DNA from: Kutzneria viridogrisea
GTDB taxonomy: Bacteria; Actinomycetota; Actinomycetes; Mycobacteriales; Pseudonocardiaceae
Assembly: GCA_014138725.1 (NCBI GenBank)
Contig: JACJID010000002.1
Span: 696,001-760,000 of the forward strand
Length of the DNA: 64,000 nucleotides
Reading direction: 5' to 3'
In this document: positions 27,239 to 36,716 of the stretch, piece by piece
Position numbering within the stretch: the first letter of the stretch is position 1
Layout of the letters: each line of letters begins with the position of its first letter
The notes under the pieces: model-generated
What the model saw: the letters and a program-made list of their open reading frames with translations, nothing else
What the model was told of the DNA's origin: nothing
Databases searched by the model: none
Translations under genes and position numbers: made by a program

Positions 27239-27416
27239 GGGACTCACGCTCCCCAGCCCGGGACTCGCCGGGTCAGGAGGTCTCCGCGTGTCGGCGCTTC
27301 GCGGGCGGTGTGTCGGCGCTGGGCGAGCGCTTTCCCAACTCGTGGGAACTCGCACCGCAAGCGCGAACACGCGGTGCGCGAAGCGCCGACACGCGCGTTT
27401 TCCGGGCGGGACTCGG
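27239..27416. repeat. GGGACTCG repeat units between convergent genes
   Basis: GGGACTC occurs at 27239-27245 and 27260-27266, exactly 21 bp apart, and again at 27408-27414. Between them lies the long inverted repeat at 27286-27394. These are members of the 21-bp-spaced family seen at three other loci in this window. Confidence 0.7.
27286..27394. repeat. 109-bp element with 18-bp terminal inverted repeats
   Basis: GCGTGTCGGCGCTTCGCG (27286-27303) is mirrored perfectly by the sequence at 27377-27394. An inner hairpin, TTCCCA-ACTCG-TGGGAA, sits near the middle. It is non-coding and too small for a transposase. Confidence 0.7.
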
Positions 27417-27433
27417 CCGCGCCTGGGGGTGGG

Positions 27434-27682
27434 TCAGTCGTCGTCACCGCCGGGGCGCAGGCCCTCGTAGATCCGCTTGCAGTCGGGGCAGACCGGGGAT
27501 CCGGGCTTCGGGGAACGCGTGACGGGGAACACCTCGCCGCACAGCGCCACCACGTGCGTGCCCATGACCGCGCTCTCCGCGATCTTGTTCTTCCGCACGT
27601 AGTGGAACATCTTCGGCGCGTCGTCGCCGGTCGTGTCAGTGCCCTCGGGCCGAGTGTCGGTCTCGGGCAGCGTCTGGGTCAT
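27434..27682 (-). CDS. DUF3039 protein
   Basis: An 82-residue protein with an acidic, Thr-rich N-terminus and the DUF3039 core: MFHYVRKNKIAESAVMGTHV, then VALCGEVFPVTR and PVCPDCKRIYEGL. Histidine plus CxxC and an upstream Cys suggest a zinc site. Found across actinomycetes; function unknown. ATG 27682 was chosen, though GTG 27691 (VSPMTQ) is equally possible with GAGG close by. Divergent from psuG, whose start lies ~28 bp away. Confidence 0.85.
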   Translation of the reverse strand: MTQTLPETDTRPEGTDTTGDDAPKMFHYVRKNKIAESAVMGTHVVALCGEVFPVTRSPKPGSPVCPDCKRIYEGLRPGGDDD

Positions 27683-27709
27683 CGGGCTCACTGCCTCATG
27701 ATATCGAGC

Positions 27710-28627
27710 ATGGGTGCACGAACACTGGTGGTCGGTGACGAGGTAGCGGACGCGGTGGCGGCGGGCCGGGCGGTGGTGGCGCTGGAGAGCACGCTGCTGT
27801 CGCACGGGCTGCCCGCGGGCCGCAACCGCGAGGTGGCGGCGAGGCTGGAGCGGGTGGTGCGGGAGGCCGGGGCGGTGCCCGCGACCATCGCGGTGCTGGA
27901 CGGGCGGCCGACGGTCGGGCTGAGCGAGTCGGAGCTGGACCGGGTGTGCGACCCGGCCAGCGACATGGTCAAGCTGTCCCGGCGTGACCTGGGCGCGGCG
28001 ATCGCGCTGGGCCGCAACGGGGCGACCACGGTGGCCAGCACGGTGGCGCTGGCGCACGCGGCCGGGATCGGCGCGTTCGGCACCGGCGGGCTGGGCGGGG
28101 TGCACCGCGGGGCGCGGGAGAGCTGGGACGTGTCCGCGGACCTGGCGGTGCTGGCGAGCACGCCGGTGCTCGTGGTGTGCTCCGGGGTGAAGTCGGTGCT
28201 GGACATCGGGGCGACCCTGGAGCTGCTGGAGACCAACTCGGTGCCGGTGCTGGGCTACCGGACCGACCGGTTCCCGGCGTTCTACCTGCGCGAGTCGGAG
28301 TACGGCGTGCCGTGGCGGGTGGACGATGCCAAGCAGGCCGCCGCCGTGGTGGCGGCGCACCGCGAGCAGGTGCCGGGCAGCTCGGGCGTGCTGCTGGCCA
28401 ACCCGGTGCCCGCCGAGTACGAGATGGACCGCGAGCTGCACGACAAGCTGCTGGCCGACGGGCTGGAGCTGCTCAGGACGCGCGGGGTGCAGGGCAAGGA
28501 CGTGACCCCGGTGCTGCTGGAGCACTTCCACACCGCGAGCCGGGGCGTGAGCCTGGACGCGAACGAGGAACTGGTCGTGTCGAACACCCGGCTGGCCGCC
28601 GAGGTGGCCGTGGAGCTGGCCGCATGA
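27710..28627 (+). CDS. psuG: Pseudouridine-5'-phosphate glycosidase
   Basis: The 305-residue enzyme reversibly splits pseudouridine-5'-phosphate into uracil and ribose-5-phosphate. Family motifs are VVALESTLLSHGLP, VPATIAVLDGRPTVGLS, VKLSRRDLGAAIALGRNGATTVAST, FGTGGLGGVHRG, and CSGVKSVLDI with the catalytic-region lysine. The metal/substrate site continues in SYDVSADL-like ESWDVSADL. The downstream PfkB kinase overlaps by 4 bp, forming a pseudouridine salvage pair. ATG 27710 was preferred over 27698; the ribosome site is weak for both. Confidence 0.93.
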   Translation: MGARTLVVGDEVADAVAAGRAVVALESTLLSHGLPAGRNREVAARLERVVREAGAVPATIAVLDGRPTVGLSESELDRVCDPASDMVKLSRRDLGAAIALGRNGATTVASTVALAHAAGIGAFGTGGLGGVHRGARESWDVSADLAVLASTPVLVVCSGVKSVLDIGATLELLETNSVPVLGYRTDRFPAFYLRESEYGVPWRVDDAKQAAAVVAAHREQVPGSSGVLLANPVPAEYEMDRELHDKLLADGLELLRTRGVQGKDVTPVLLEHFHTASRGVSLDANEELVVSNTRLAAEVAVELAA

Positions 28628-29499
28628 CGGTGATCGTCGTGGGCGACGCGGCGCTGGACGTGGTGGCCCGCCACCACGGACCGATCCCGCACGGCGGGGA
28701 CGTGCGCGCCGACGTGGCGCTGACCGTCGGCGGGGCGGGGGCGAACACCGCCGCCTGGCTGGCCGCCTGCCAGGTGGACACCGTGCTGGTCAGCCGGGTC
28801 GGGGACGACATGGCGGGCCGCCAGGTGCGCGCGGAGCTGGCGGCGGCCGGGGTGCGCTGCGAGCTGGCGCTGGACCCGGAGGCACCGACCTGCTGCGTGG
28901 TGGTGCTGGTGGACACCGACGCGCAGCGCTCCATGCTGTCCGACCGGGGCGCCAACCAGCGGTTGCAGGGCACGGACCTGTCGACCCGGGTGCTGGAGCA
29001 CGCACAGCACCTGCACCTGTCCGGCTACGTGCTGCTGGACCCGGCCTCGCGGCAGGCGGGCCTGGACGTGCTGGACGCGGCCCGCCGCTGCGGCCTGACC
29101 ACCTCGGTGGACCCGCAGGCGGCCGCGCACATCACCGGGGAGTTCCTGGCGGACATCGCCGGGGTGGACCTGTTGCTGCCCAACGCGGACGAGCTGCGCG
29201 CACTGACCGGTTCGTCCGATCCGTCCTCGGCATCGGAGTTGCTCGGCAAGGTCGGCGCGGTGGCGGTCACCAGCGGGCCGCACGGGGCCACCTGGGTGGA
29301 CCGCACCGGGTGCTGGACGGTGCCCGGCGAGCCCGCGGAGTGCGTGGACACCACCGGTGCCGGTGACGCCTTCGACGCCGGGCTGCTCGCGGCCTGGCTG
29401 CGCGGGCTGCCGCCGGTGGAGGTGCTGCGCTCCGGGGTGCGCGCCGGCGCCCAGGCCGTGTCCAGGGTCGGGGCTCAGCCCCCGTCGATCACCTGGTGA
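28624..29499 (+). CDS. psuK: PfkB-family kinase, probable pseudouridine kinase
   Basis: A 291-residue ribokinase-fold enzyme: VVGDAALDVVARHHG at the N-terminus, the sugar-binding GGAGANTAAWLA, and the C-terminal ATP/anion-hole motif DTTGAGDAFDAGLLAAWL with catalytic Asp. Sequence alone would only support a PfkB sugar/nucleoside kinase. The ATGA overlap with psuG makes pseudouridine kinase the best assignment, producing the substrate of PsuG. Its 3' end overlaps the convergent DUF3099 gene by 25 bp. Confidence 0.85.
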   Translation: MTVIVVGDAALDVVARHHGPIPHGGDVRADVALTVGGAGANTAAWLAACQVDTVLVSRVGDDMAGRQVRAELAAAGVRCELALDPEAPTCCVVVLVDTDAQRSMLSDRGANQRLQGTDLSTRVLEHAQHLHLSGYVLLDPASRQAGLDVLDAARRCGLTTSVDPQAAAHITGEFLADIAGVDLLLPNADELRALTGSSDPSSASELLGKVGAVAVTSGPHGATWVDRTGCWTVPGEPAECVDTTGAGDAFDAGLLAAWLRGLPPVEVLRSGVRAGAQAVSRVGAQPPSITW

Positions 29500-29801
29500 G
29501 ACTTGGCCTCCAGCGCACGGCGGGCCGCCCGGTCGGCCTTGAACCGGTTGATCTCCTCGCTCTTGCGCGGGGGCCGGTCGTTGGCGATGAGCACGGCGAC
29601 CCAGGGCAGCGGCACTGACAGCACCACGAAGAACAGTGCCAGCCACCAGGTGTTGATGAAGATGCCTGCGAGCACCAGGCACGGGATGCGCGCGCCCATG
29701 ATGATGGCGTACTTGCGCTTGCGTGCCTGGTGCTGCTCCTCGTACGAAGGAGCCGCCTCGGTGATGAGAACCGGGGTGTCGTCCCGATCGGAGCCCTTCA
29801 C
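29475..29801 (-). CDS. DUF3099 membrane protein
   Basis: A 108-residue protein with two transmembrane helices (YAIIMGARIPCLVLAGIFIN and WLALFFVVLSVPLPWVAVLIAN) between hydrophilic tails, matching DUF3099 (PVLITEAAPSYEEQHQARKRKY). Function unknown; common in actinomycetes near sigB. It starts with GTG behind GGAGGTGG. The 3' end overlaps psuK on the other strand. Confidence 0.85.
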   Translation of the reverse strand: MKGSDRDDTPVLITEAAPSYEEQHQARKRKYAIIMGARIPCLVLAGIFINTWWLALFFVVLSVPLPWVAVLIANDRPPRKSEEINRFKADRAARRALEAKSHQVIDGG

Positions 29802-29879
29802 GACACCACCTCCACCTCAGAGTGTCCCACTGTTGGGCGACAACGCACAGCGGCATGTGCCCGTGCGAGCATTCCAGAC

Positions 29880-31361
29880 GTGTTCACAGCTGATTTCTGC
29901 GGCCGTCTGCGTGACGCGTTCCACACCGCGGGCTACCACTCCGATGGCGTTGTCGACCTGCTCGGCGCGGCGGCGCACGCGGCGCTGGGCCGGGGCGAGC
30001 CCGAGCCCGTGCGCCGGGTCAGCCAGGACGGCGGCGAGCTCGGCACGCTGATCCGTCTGTTCCTGCTCGGCGACCCCGAACCGGCTCCCGCCGTGGCCAA
30101 GGCCCTTGGCTCGGTGCCGGTGGAGGAGGCGCTGGCCACGGGGCTGCTGCGCGCCGACGGGGAGCAGCTGCGCGCCGGGCTGGACGTGCGGCCGTACGGG
30201 GACGTGCACGGCTCGTGGTGGGTGGTCTCCGACCAGGACTCCGACCTGCGCGGCGGACCGGTCAGCCCGGACCACGTGCTGGGGGTGGGCCATGCCTCGC
30301 TGAGCCTGGCGCGGGCCACCGCGCGGCGGCCGGTGGGCTCGCTGCTGGACCTGGGCACCGGCTGCGGGGTGCAGGCGCTGCACGCGAGCAGGCACGCCGA
30401 GCGCATCACCGCCACCGACCTGTCCCAGCGCGCCCTGGACCTGGCCTCGGCGACGTTCCAGCTCAACGAGCTGGACGTGGAACTGCGGCAGGGCGAGTGG
30501 TTCGCCCCGGTCGCCGGGCGGCGCTTCGACCAGGTGGTGTGCAACCCGCCGTTCGTGGTGGGCCCGGCGCGGGTGGACTACACCTATCGCGACTCGGGGC
30601 TGGCCGGGGACGACGCGAGCGCCCTGGTGGTCCGCCAGCTGCCCGCGTTCCTCAACGAGGGCGGCGTGGGCCAGCTGCTGGCGTCCTGGCTGCACGTGCG
30701 GGGTCAGGACTGGGGTGACCGGGTGGCGTCCTGGCTGCCGCGCGGTGGGGTGGACGCCTGGTTCGTGCAGCGCGACGTGGCCGAGCCCAGCCTGTACGTG
30801 GGGACCTGGCTGCGCGACGCCGGGGTGGACCCGCGCTCGGCCGAGGGCCGTGCCAAGGCGGCGGCCTGGCTGGACTGGTTCGAGGCCAACCAGGTGGTGG
30901 GCATCGGGTTCGGCTTCGTCACCCTGCGGCGCACCGACGCGGCGCACGCCGAGGTGGTCTGCGAGGACCTGCGGCACGCCTTCGACGACCCGCTGGGCCC
31001 GGAGACGGCCGCCTGGCTGGACCGGGTGGACTGGTTGCGGGCCAACGGATCGGCCGAGGGCCTGCTGGCGACGCGGTTCGTGGTGCCGGACACGGTGGTG
31101 CTGGAGGAGGTGTCCGAGCCGGGGGCCGAGGGCTGGCAGTCGGTGGTGCGGCGGCTACACCGGACGGACGGTCCCGGCTGGCAGCACGAGGTGGACGAGC
31201 TGGCCGCGGCCCTGCTCGCGGGCTGCCGGGGCCACGTACCGCTGGCGGACCTGTTGGTGCTGTTGGCCTTCGGGCACGGCCAACCAGCGGAGGAACTGGT
31301 GAACGCAGCGTTGCCGATCGTGCGCGATCTGGTCCGGCACGGCATGGTCGTGCCCGCGTGA
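29880..31361 (+). CDS. SAM-dependent methyltransferase with DUF7059 N-terminal domain
   Basis: A 493-residue protein. The N-terminal ~125 residues are a helical DUF7059-type region. The central Rossmann methyltransferase domain has motif I LLDLGTGCGVQALHAS and the N-methyltransferase motif VVCNPPFVVGP (NPPF, as in PrmC/HemK-like enzymes acting on amide or amino nitrogens). A C-terminal ~180-residue domain (DUF7782-like) follows. Target unknown. The only good in-frame start is GTG 29880. It is coupled to dtd through a GTGA overlap. Confidence 0.85.
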   Translation: MFTADFCGRLRDAFHTAGYHSDGVVDLLGAAAHAALGRGEPEPVRRVSQDGGELGTLIRLFLLGDPEPAPAVAKALGSVPVEEALATGLLRADGEQLRAGLDVRPYGDVHGSWWVVSDQDSDLRGGPVSPDHVLGVGHASLSLARATARRPVGSLLDLGTGCGVQALHASRHAERITATDLSQRALDLASATFQLNELDVELRQGEWFAPVAGRRFDQVVCNPPFVVGPARVDYTYRDSGLAGDDASALVVRQLPAFLNEGGVGQLLASWLHVRGQDWGDRVASWLPRGGVDAWFVQRDVAEPSLYVGTWLRDAGVDPRSAEGRAKAAAWLDWFEANQVVGIGFGFVTLRRTDAAHAEVVCEDLRHAFDDPLGPETAAWLDRVDWLRANGSAEGLLATRFVVPDTVVLEEVSEPGAEGWQSVVRRLHRTDGPGWQHEVDELAAALLAGCRGHVPLADLLVLLAFGHGQPAEELVNAALPIVRDLVRHGMVVPA

Positions 31362-31783
31362 AAGCGGTTGTCGCGAGGGTTACTCGGGCGTCGGTGACCG
31401 TCGGTGACGAGGTGGTCGGTGCCATCGCGGAGCCGGGTTTGTTGGTGCTGCTGGGTATCACCGCCACGGATTCGTCCGAGCAGGTGACGGTGATGGCCCG
31501 CAAACTGCACGAGCTGCGCGTCCTGCGCGAGGAGCAGTCCTGTGCCAGCACCGGCGCCCCGCTGCTGGTGGTCAGCCAGTTCACCTTGTACGGGGACACC
31601 AGGAAGGGCCGCCGTCCATCGTGGACCGCGGCCGCCCGGCCCGAGGTGGCCGAACCGCTCGTGGACGCCGTGGTGGCGCAGCTGCGGGCACGCGGCGCGC
31701 GGGTGGCCACCGGTCGGTTCGGCGCGATGATGGCGGTGGAGAGCGTGAACGACGGTCCGTTCACCGTGCTCGTGGAGGTCTGA
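31358..31783 (+). CDS. dtd: D-aminoacyl-tRNA deacylase
   Basis: The 141-residue homodimeric enzyme removes D-amino acids (and glycine) mis-charged on tRNA. It begins VKAVVARVTRASVTVGDEVVG and contains the SQFTLYGDTRKGRRPSW segment and the C-terminal NDGPFTV. The last corresponds to the usual NxGPVT cross-subunit Gly-Pro motif with Phe replacing Val. GTG 31358 overlaps the previous stop. It lies upstream of sigB, with a small GTTTCCT/AGGAAAC hairpin 20 bp after the stop. Confidence 0.93.
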   Translation: MKAVVARVTRASVTVGDEVVGAIAEPGLLVLLGITATDSSEQVTVMARKLHELRVLREEQSCASTGAPLLVVSQFTLYGDTRKGRRPSWTAAARPEVAEPLVDAVVAQLRARGARVATGRFGAMMAVESVNDGPFTVLVEV

Positions 31784-31803
31784 ACCGAACGGTGTTTCTC
31801 CTC

Positions 31804-31821
31804 GTTTCCTTAACAGGAAAC
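31804..31821. promoter_or_regulatory. Small inverted repeat downstream of dtd
   Basis: GTTTCCT-TAAC-AGGAAAC, a 7-bp perfect stem with a 4-nt loop. It may be a weak terminator or a protein-binding site upstream of the sigB promoter. Confidence 0.35.
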
Positions 31822-31926
31822 GCACTCGGGTGGCCGAACGGGTCGATCGCGGTGGTCTCTCAGGGAAAGCTCAGGTTCCCGGGGCAACCGCTGTGACGGC
31901 TGGTACGTCCTGATGGGTGTGAAGAC

Positions 31927-31953
31927 GGGAACGAAATCCAGATCGTTGTCGTT
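31927..31953 (+). promoter_or_regulatory. ECF-sigma-type promoter of sigB
   Basis: GGGAAC (31927-31932), 17-nt spacer, CGTT (31950-31953), about 130 bp before the sigB start. This fits the GGAAC-N18-GTT pattern used by SigR/SigH/SigE-class stress sigmas; mycobacterial sigB is transcribed from such promoters. Confidence 0.6.
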
Positions 31954-32082
31954 TTCCCAGTGTCCAGCCAGCAAGCGACCGGCCTTCCGCCGAAGGATCG
32001 CCCGGCCGACAGGCTCGCCGCGCAGCGCAGCGCCGGTGTGTGACGCGCCCGCACAGCAGCCCGCGACCGGGGAGGGAGCACC

Positions 32083-33054
<972 letters not shown>

Positions 33055-33355
33055 CGCTGGGTACTCCACCCGTTGGCGGCGTTGACTTGTGACGTACGTC
33101 ACGGCAGGGTGACCATTCGACAACCGAACTTGGCGGCACGGGAGACCGTGACCGCATCCCACAGGAGGTCGGGGCGGCCGGGGGCCGTCCCGGCCTCTTG
33201 GTCTGACCGGGACTCGCGGGTCTTCTTCGCGCGAGTCCCGCTCTACCGAACGCGAGTCCCGCTGACGCGGATCACACCGGGGCGCGGCGGGACGGGCACC
33301 GCCGCGCGGGTACCGTTTTCGGACGAGACCTCCGCGCGCAAAGGAGCACGCCGAC
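33055..33355. other. 301-bp sigB-fumarase intergenic region
   Basis: No gene. It contains the GGGACTCGCG hairpin/repeat cluster (33209-33262). On its right side is the fumarase leader with an AAGGAG ribosome site at 33341-33346. No clear -35/-10 pair was seen. Confidence 0.6.
33209..33262. repeat. GGGACTCGCG hairpin plus 21-bp-spaced unit
   Basis: GGGACTCGCG (33209-33218) pairs with CGCGAGTCCC (33230-33239), an 11-nt loop hairpin that may terminate sigB. A further GAGTCCCGC at 33254 is exactly 21 bp after the one at 33233. Confidence 0.7.
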
Positions 33356-35017
<1,662 letters not shown>

Positions 35018-35024
35018 CGGGCAC

Positions 35025-35750
35025 GTGCCGCTGACCTTTCCCTCGCACGCCGCGGTCGTGCTGCCCCTGTGGCGGTACTGGCCGCGGCGCTGGGAACCGG
35101 TCTCCCTGGTGATCGGCTCCACCGCGCCCGACCTGGCCTTCGCCTTCGGCATCGAGGACACGCACCGCTGGGACGCGCTGCTGTGGTGGTCGGTGCCGGT
35201 GGGCATGGTGCTCACCGTGGCCCTGCGCTGGTCCGCGCCGAGAGCCGCCGTTCACCTGCCCAAACCGTTGCGGCGACTGGGTTCTCTCGGCGACGGCGGA
35301 CCGAGGTGGTGGGCGTGCCTGCTCGGTGTGGTGGTCGGCGCCGTCTCGCACCTGCTGTGGGACGGCTGGTCCCACTACGACGGTTACGGCACGGTGCTGG
35401 TGCCCGCACTGCTGCACCGCTCCCCGTTCTGGGGCATGCCCTGGTATGCCGCGTTGCAGTGGGGCTTCTCGGGGCTCGGTGCGGTCGTGGCGGTGGTCTT
35501 CGCCGTGCAGGCCTACCGGGATCCGCGGGTGCTCGGCCCCGCACCGCAGGCACCGCGCCGCCCGCTGCGGTTCACGGTGGGCGTGCTGCTCGCGGGGCTG
35601 GCCGGTGCGGTGTGGACCGGCTCGGAACTGCTCGCCGGCCACCGGGTGATGGCGGTGGAGTGCCTGCTGCTGACGGCTTTCGCGCTGCCGGTTGCCGGGG
35701 CGCTCGCGGTCAGTACGGCCCGTTCTTCGCAGTCAGCACCAGTTTCCTAG
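35025..35750 (+). CDS. DUF4184 membrane protein
   Basis: A 241-residue membrane protein with about six transmembrane segments. It begins VPLTFPSHAAVVLPL and has SLVIGSTAPDLAF and GVVVGAVSHLLWDGWSHYDGYG, the His/Asp pattern of DUF4184 and YdjM-like metal-dependent membrane proteins. Function unknown. Starts GTG 8 bp after the fumarase stop and may be co-transcribed with it. Its end overlaps the convergent lipoprotein gene by 41 bp. Confidence 0.8.
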   Translation: MPLTFPSHAAVVLPLWRYWPRRWEPVSLVIGSTAPDLAFAFGIEDTHRWDALLWWSVPVGMVLTVALRWSAPRAAVHLPKPLRRLGSLGDGGPRWWACLLGVVVGAVSHLLWDGWSHYDGYGTVLVPALLHRSPFWGMPWYAALQWGFSGLGAVVAVVFAVQAYRDPRVLGPAPQAPRRPLRFTVGVLLAGLAGAVWTGSELLAGHRVMAVECLLLTAFALPVAGALAVSTARSSQSAPVS

Positions 35751-36186
35751 CGCCCAGCGGGGCGTCCAGCGTGACCGAGACCGGCACGGTGCGCACGTAG
35801 AGCGGGCACATCCGGTGCGTCTCGGTGGTGGTGAGCAGTTCCACCCGCACCTCCTCGGCGTTCTGCGCGAGCACCTTGCCGCTCAATTTGGCGCAGCCGC
35901 CCTCCTCACCCATCACCACGACGGTCCTGCCGTTGTCCGTGGTCCACACCGAGCGCGGGTAGGTCTCGGGCACCTGCGAGTAGTCGATCTGGTTGGGCGG
36001 CACGGCCGGTCCGGTGCTCGGCGCGCTGGTGCTCGTGCCGGGACTCGTGGGCGGTACCGCGGTGGTGCTCACCACCGGGGCCGGGGCCTTGCCGACCGGC
36101 GCGGTCGCCTCCGGGGACGGCGCCTGCGCACCGCAGCCCGCCGTCAGCAGGGCGAGCAGGCCGATTCCGATCACCGTTCTTCTCAT
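35710..36186 (-). CDS. Lipoprotein of unknown function, paralogue 1
   Basis: A 158-residue secreted lipoprotein with signal MRRTVIGIGLLALLTAGCG (lipobox LTAGC, Cys 18), a Pro/Thr/Ser-rich tether of ~50 residues, then a ~95-residue domain (YPRSVWTTDNGRTVVVMGEEGGC, later HRMCPLY). Two cysteines probably form a disulfide. The next gene upstream encodes a paralogue with the same layout. The MRRTVIG start was chosen for its signal peptide. No known family recognised. Confidence 0.78.
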   Translation of the reverse strand: MRRTVIGIGLLALLTAGCGAQAPSPEATAPVGKAPAPVVSTTAVPPTSPGTSTSAPSTGPAVPPNQIDYSQVPETYPRSVWTTDNGRTVVVMGEEGGCAKLSGKVLAQNAEEVRVELLTTTETHRMCPLYVRTVPVSVTLDAPLGARKLVLTAKNGPY

Positions 36187-36278
36187 GCCAGTAGGACGGG
36201 ATCCGGGACCGTCCTGGTTGCAAAGCGGTGCCCGGCCGGCTGGGGCGAGTCGGCCGGGCACCCGGTGAGGTGGTCTGG

Positions 36279-36716
36279 TCAGGACCGGATCGTCTGCTGC
36301 TCCAGCACGACGGTCCGGTCGGCCAGCGGCTTGTCCAGCTGCACCGACAGCTTCGGCAGCCGCAGGTCCTTGGTGCAGACCCGGTTGGTGTCGGTCAGGT
36401 CGCGGATGAGCACGACCCGCACCGCCGTGGCGCTCTGCTCGGCGAGATCGATCTTCGCGTGCTCACAGCCGCCCTCCTGGGCCTGCACGGTGAGCGTCCC
36501 GCCGTTCTCGTCGGTCCACGCCTGCCTGGGGTAGCCCTTGGGCAGCCGCGTGCCGTCGACCCGGTTCTCCGGCACAGCCCGGTCGGCGCCCGGCAGGATG
36601 CCGTTGGCGGGCTGCCCGTTGCTCGCGGGCTTGTTGTCGGGGACGGTTGGCTGACTGGGTTGGCCGCAGGCGCCCACCAGGAACAGCAGGGCGCCTACCG
36701 CCGCTAGGCGTCTCAT
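36279..36716 (-). CDS. Lipoprotein of unknown function, paralogue 2
   Basis: A 145-residue lipoprotein with signal MRRLAAVGALLFLVGACGQ (lipobox VGAC), a short tether, and a domain aligned with its neighbour (YPRQAWTDENGGTLTVQAQEGGC, then TNRVCTKDL). Same two cysteines, same WTxxNGxT and EGGC motifs, so the pair is a tandem duplication. Its ATG overlaps the permease stop (ATGA at 36713-36716), so permease and lipoprotein are translated together. Confidence 0.78.
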   Translation of the reverse strand: MRRLAAVGALLFLVGACGQPSQPTVPDNKPASNGQPANGILPGADRAVPENRVDGTRLPKGYPRQAWTDENGGTLTVQAQEGGCEHAKIDLAEQSATAVRVVLIRDLTDTNRVCTKDLRLPKLSVQLDKPLADRTVVLEQQTIRS

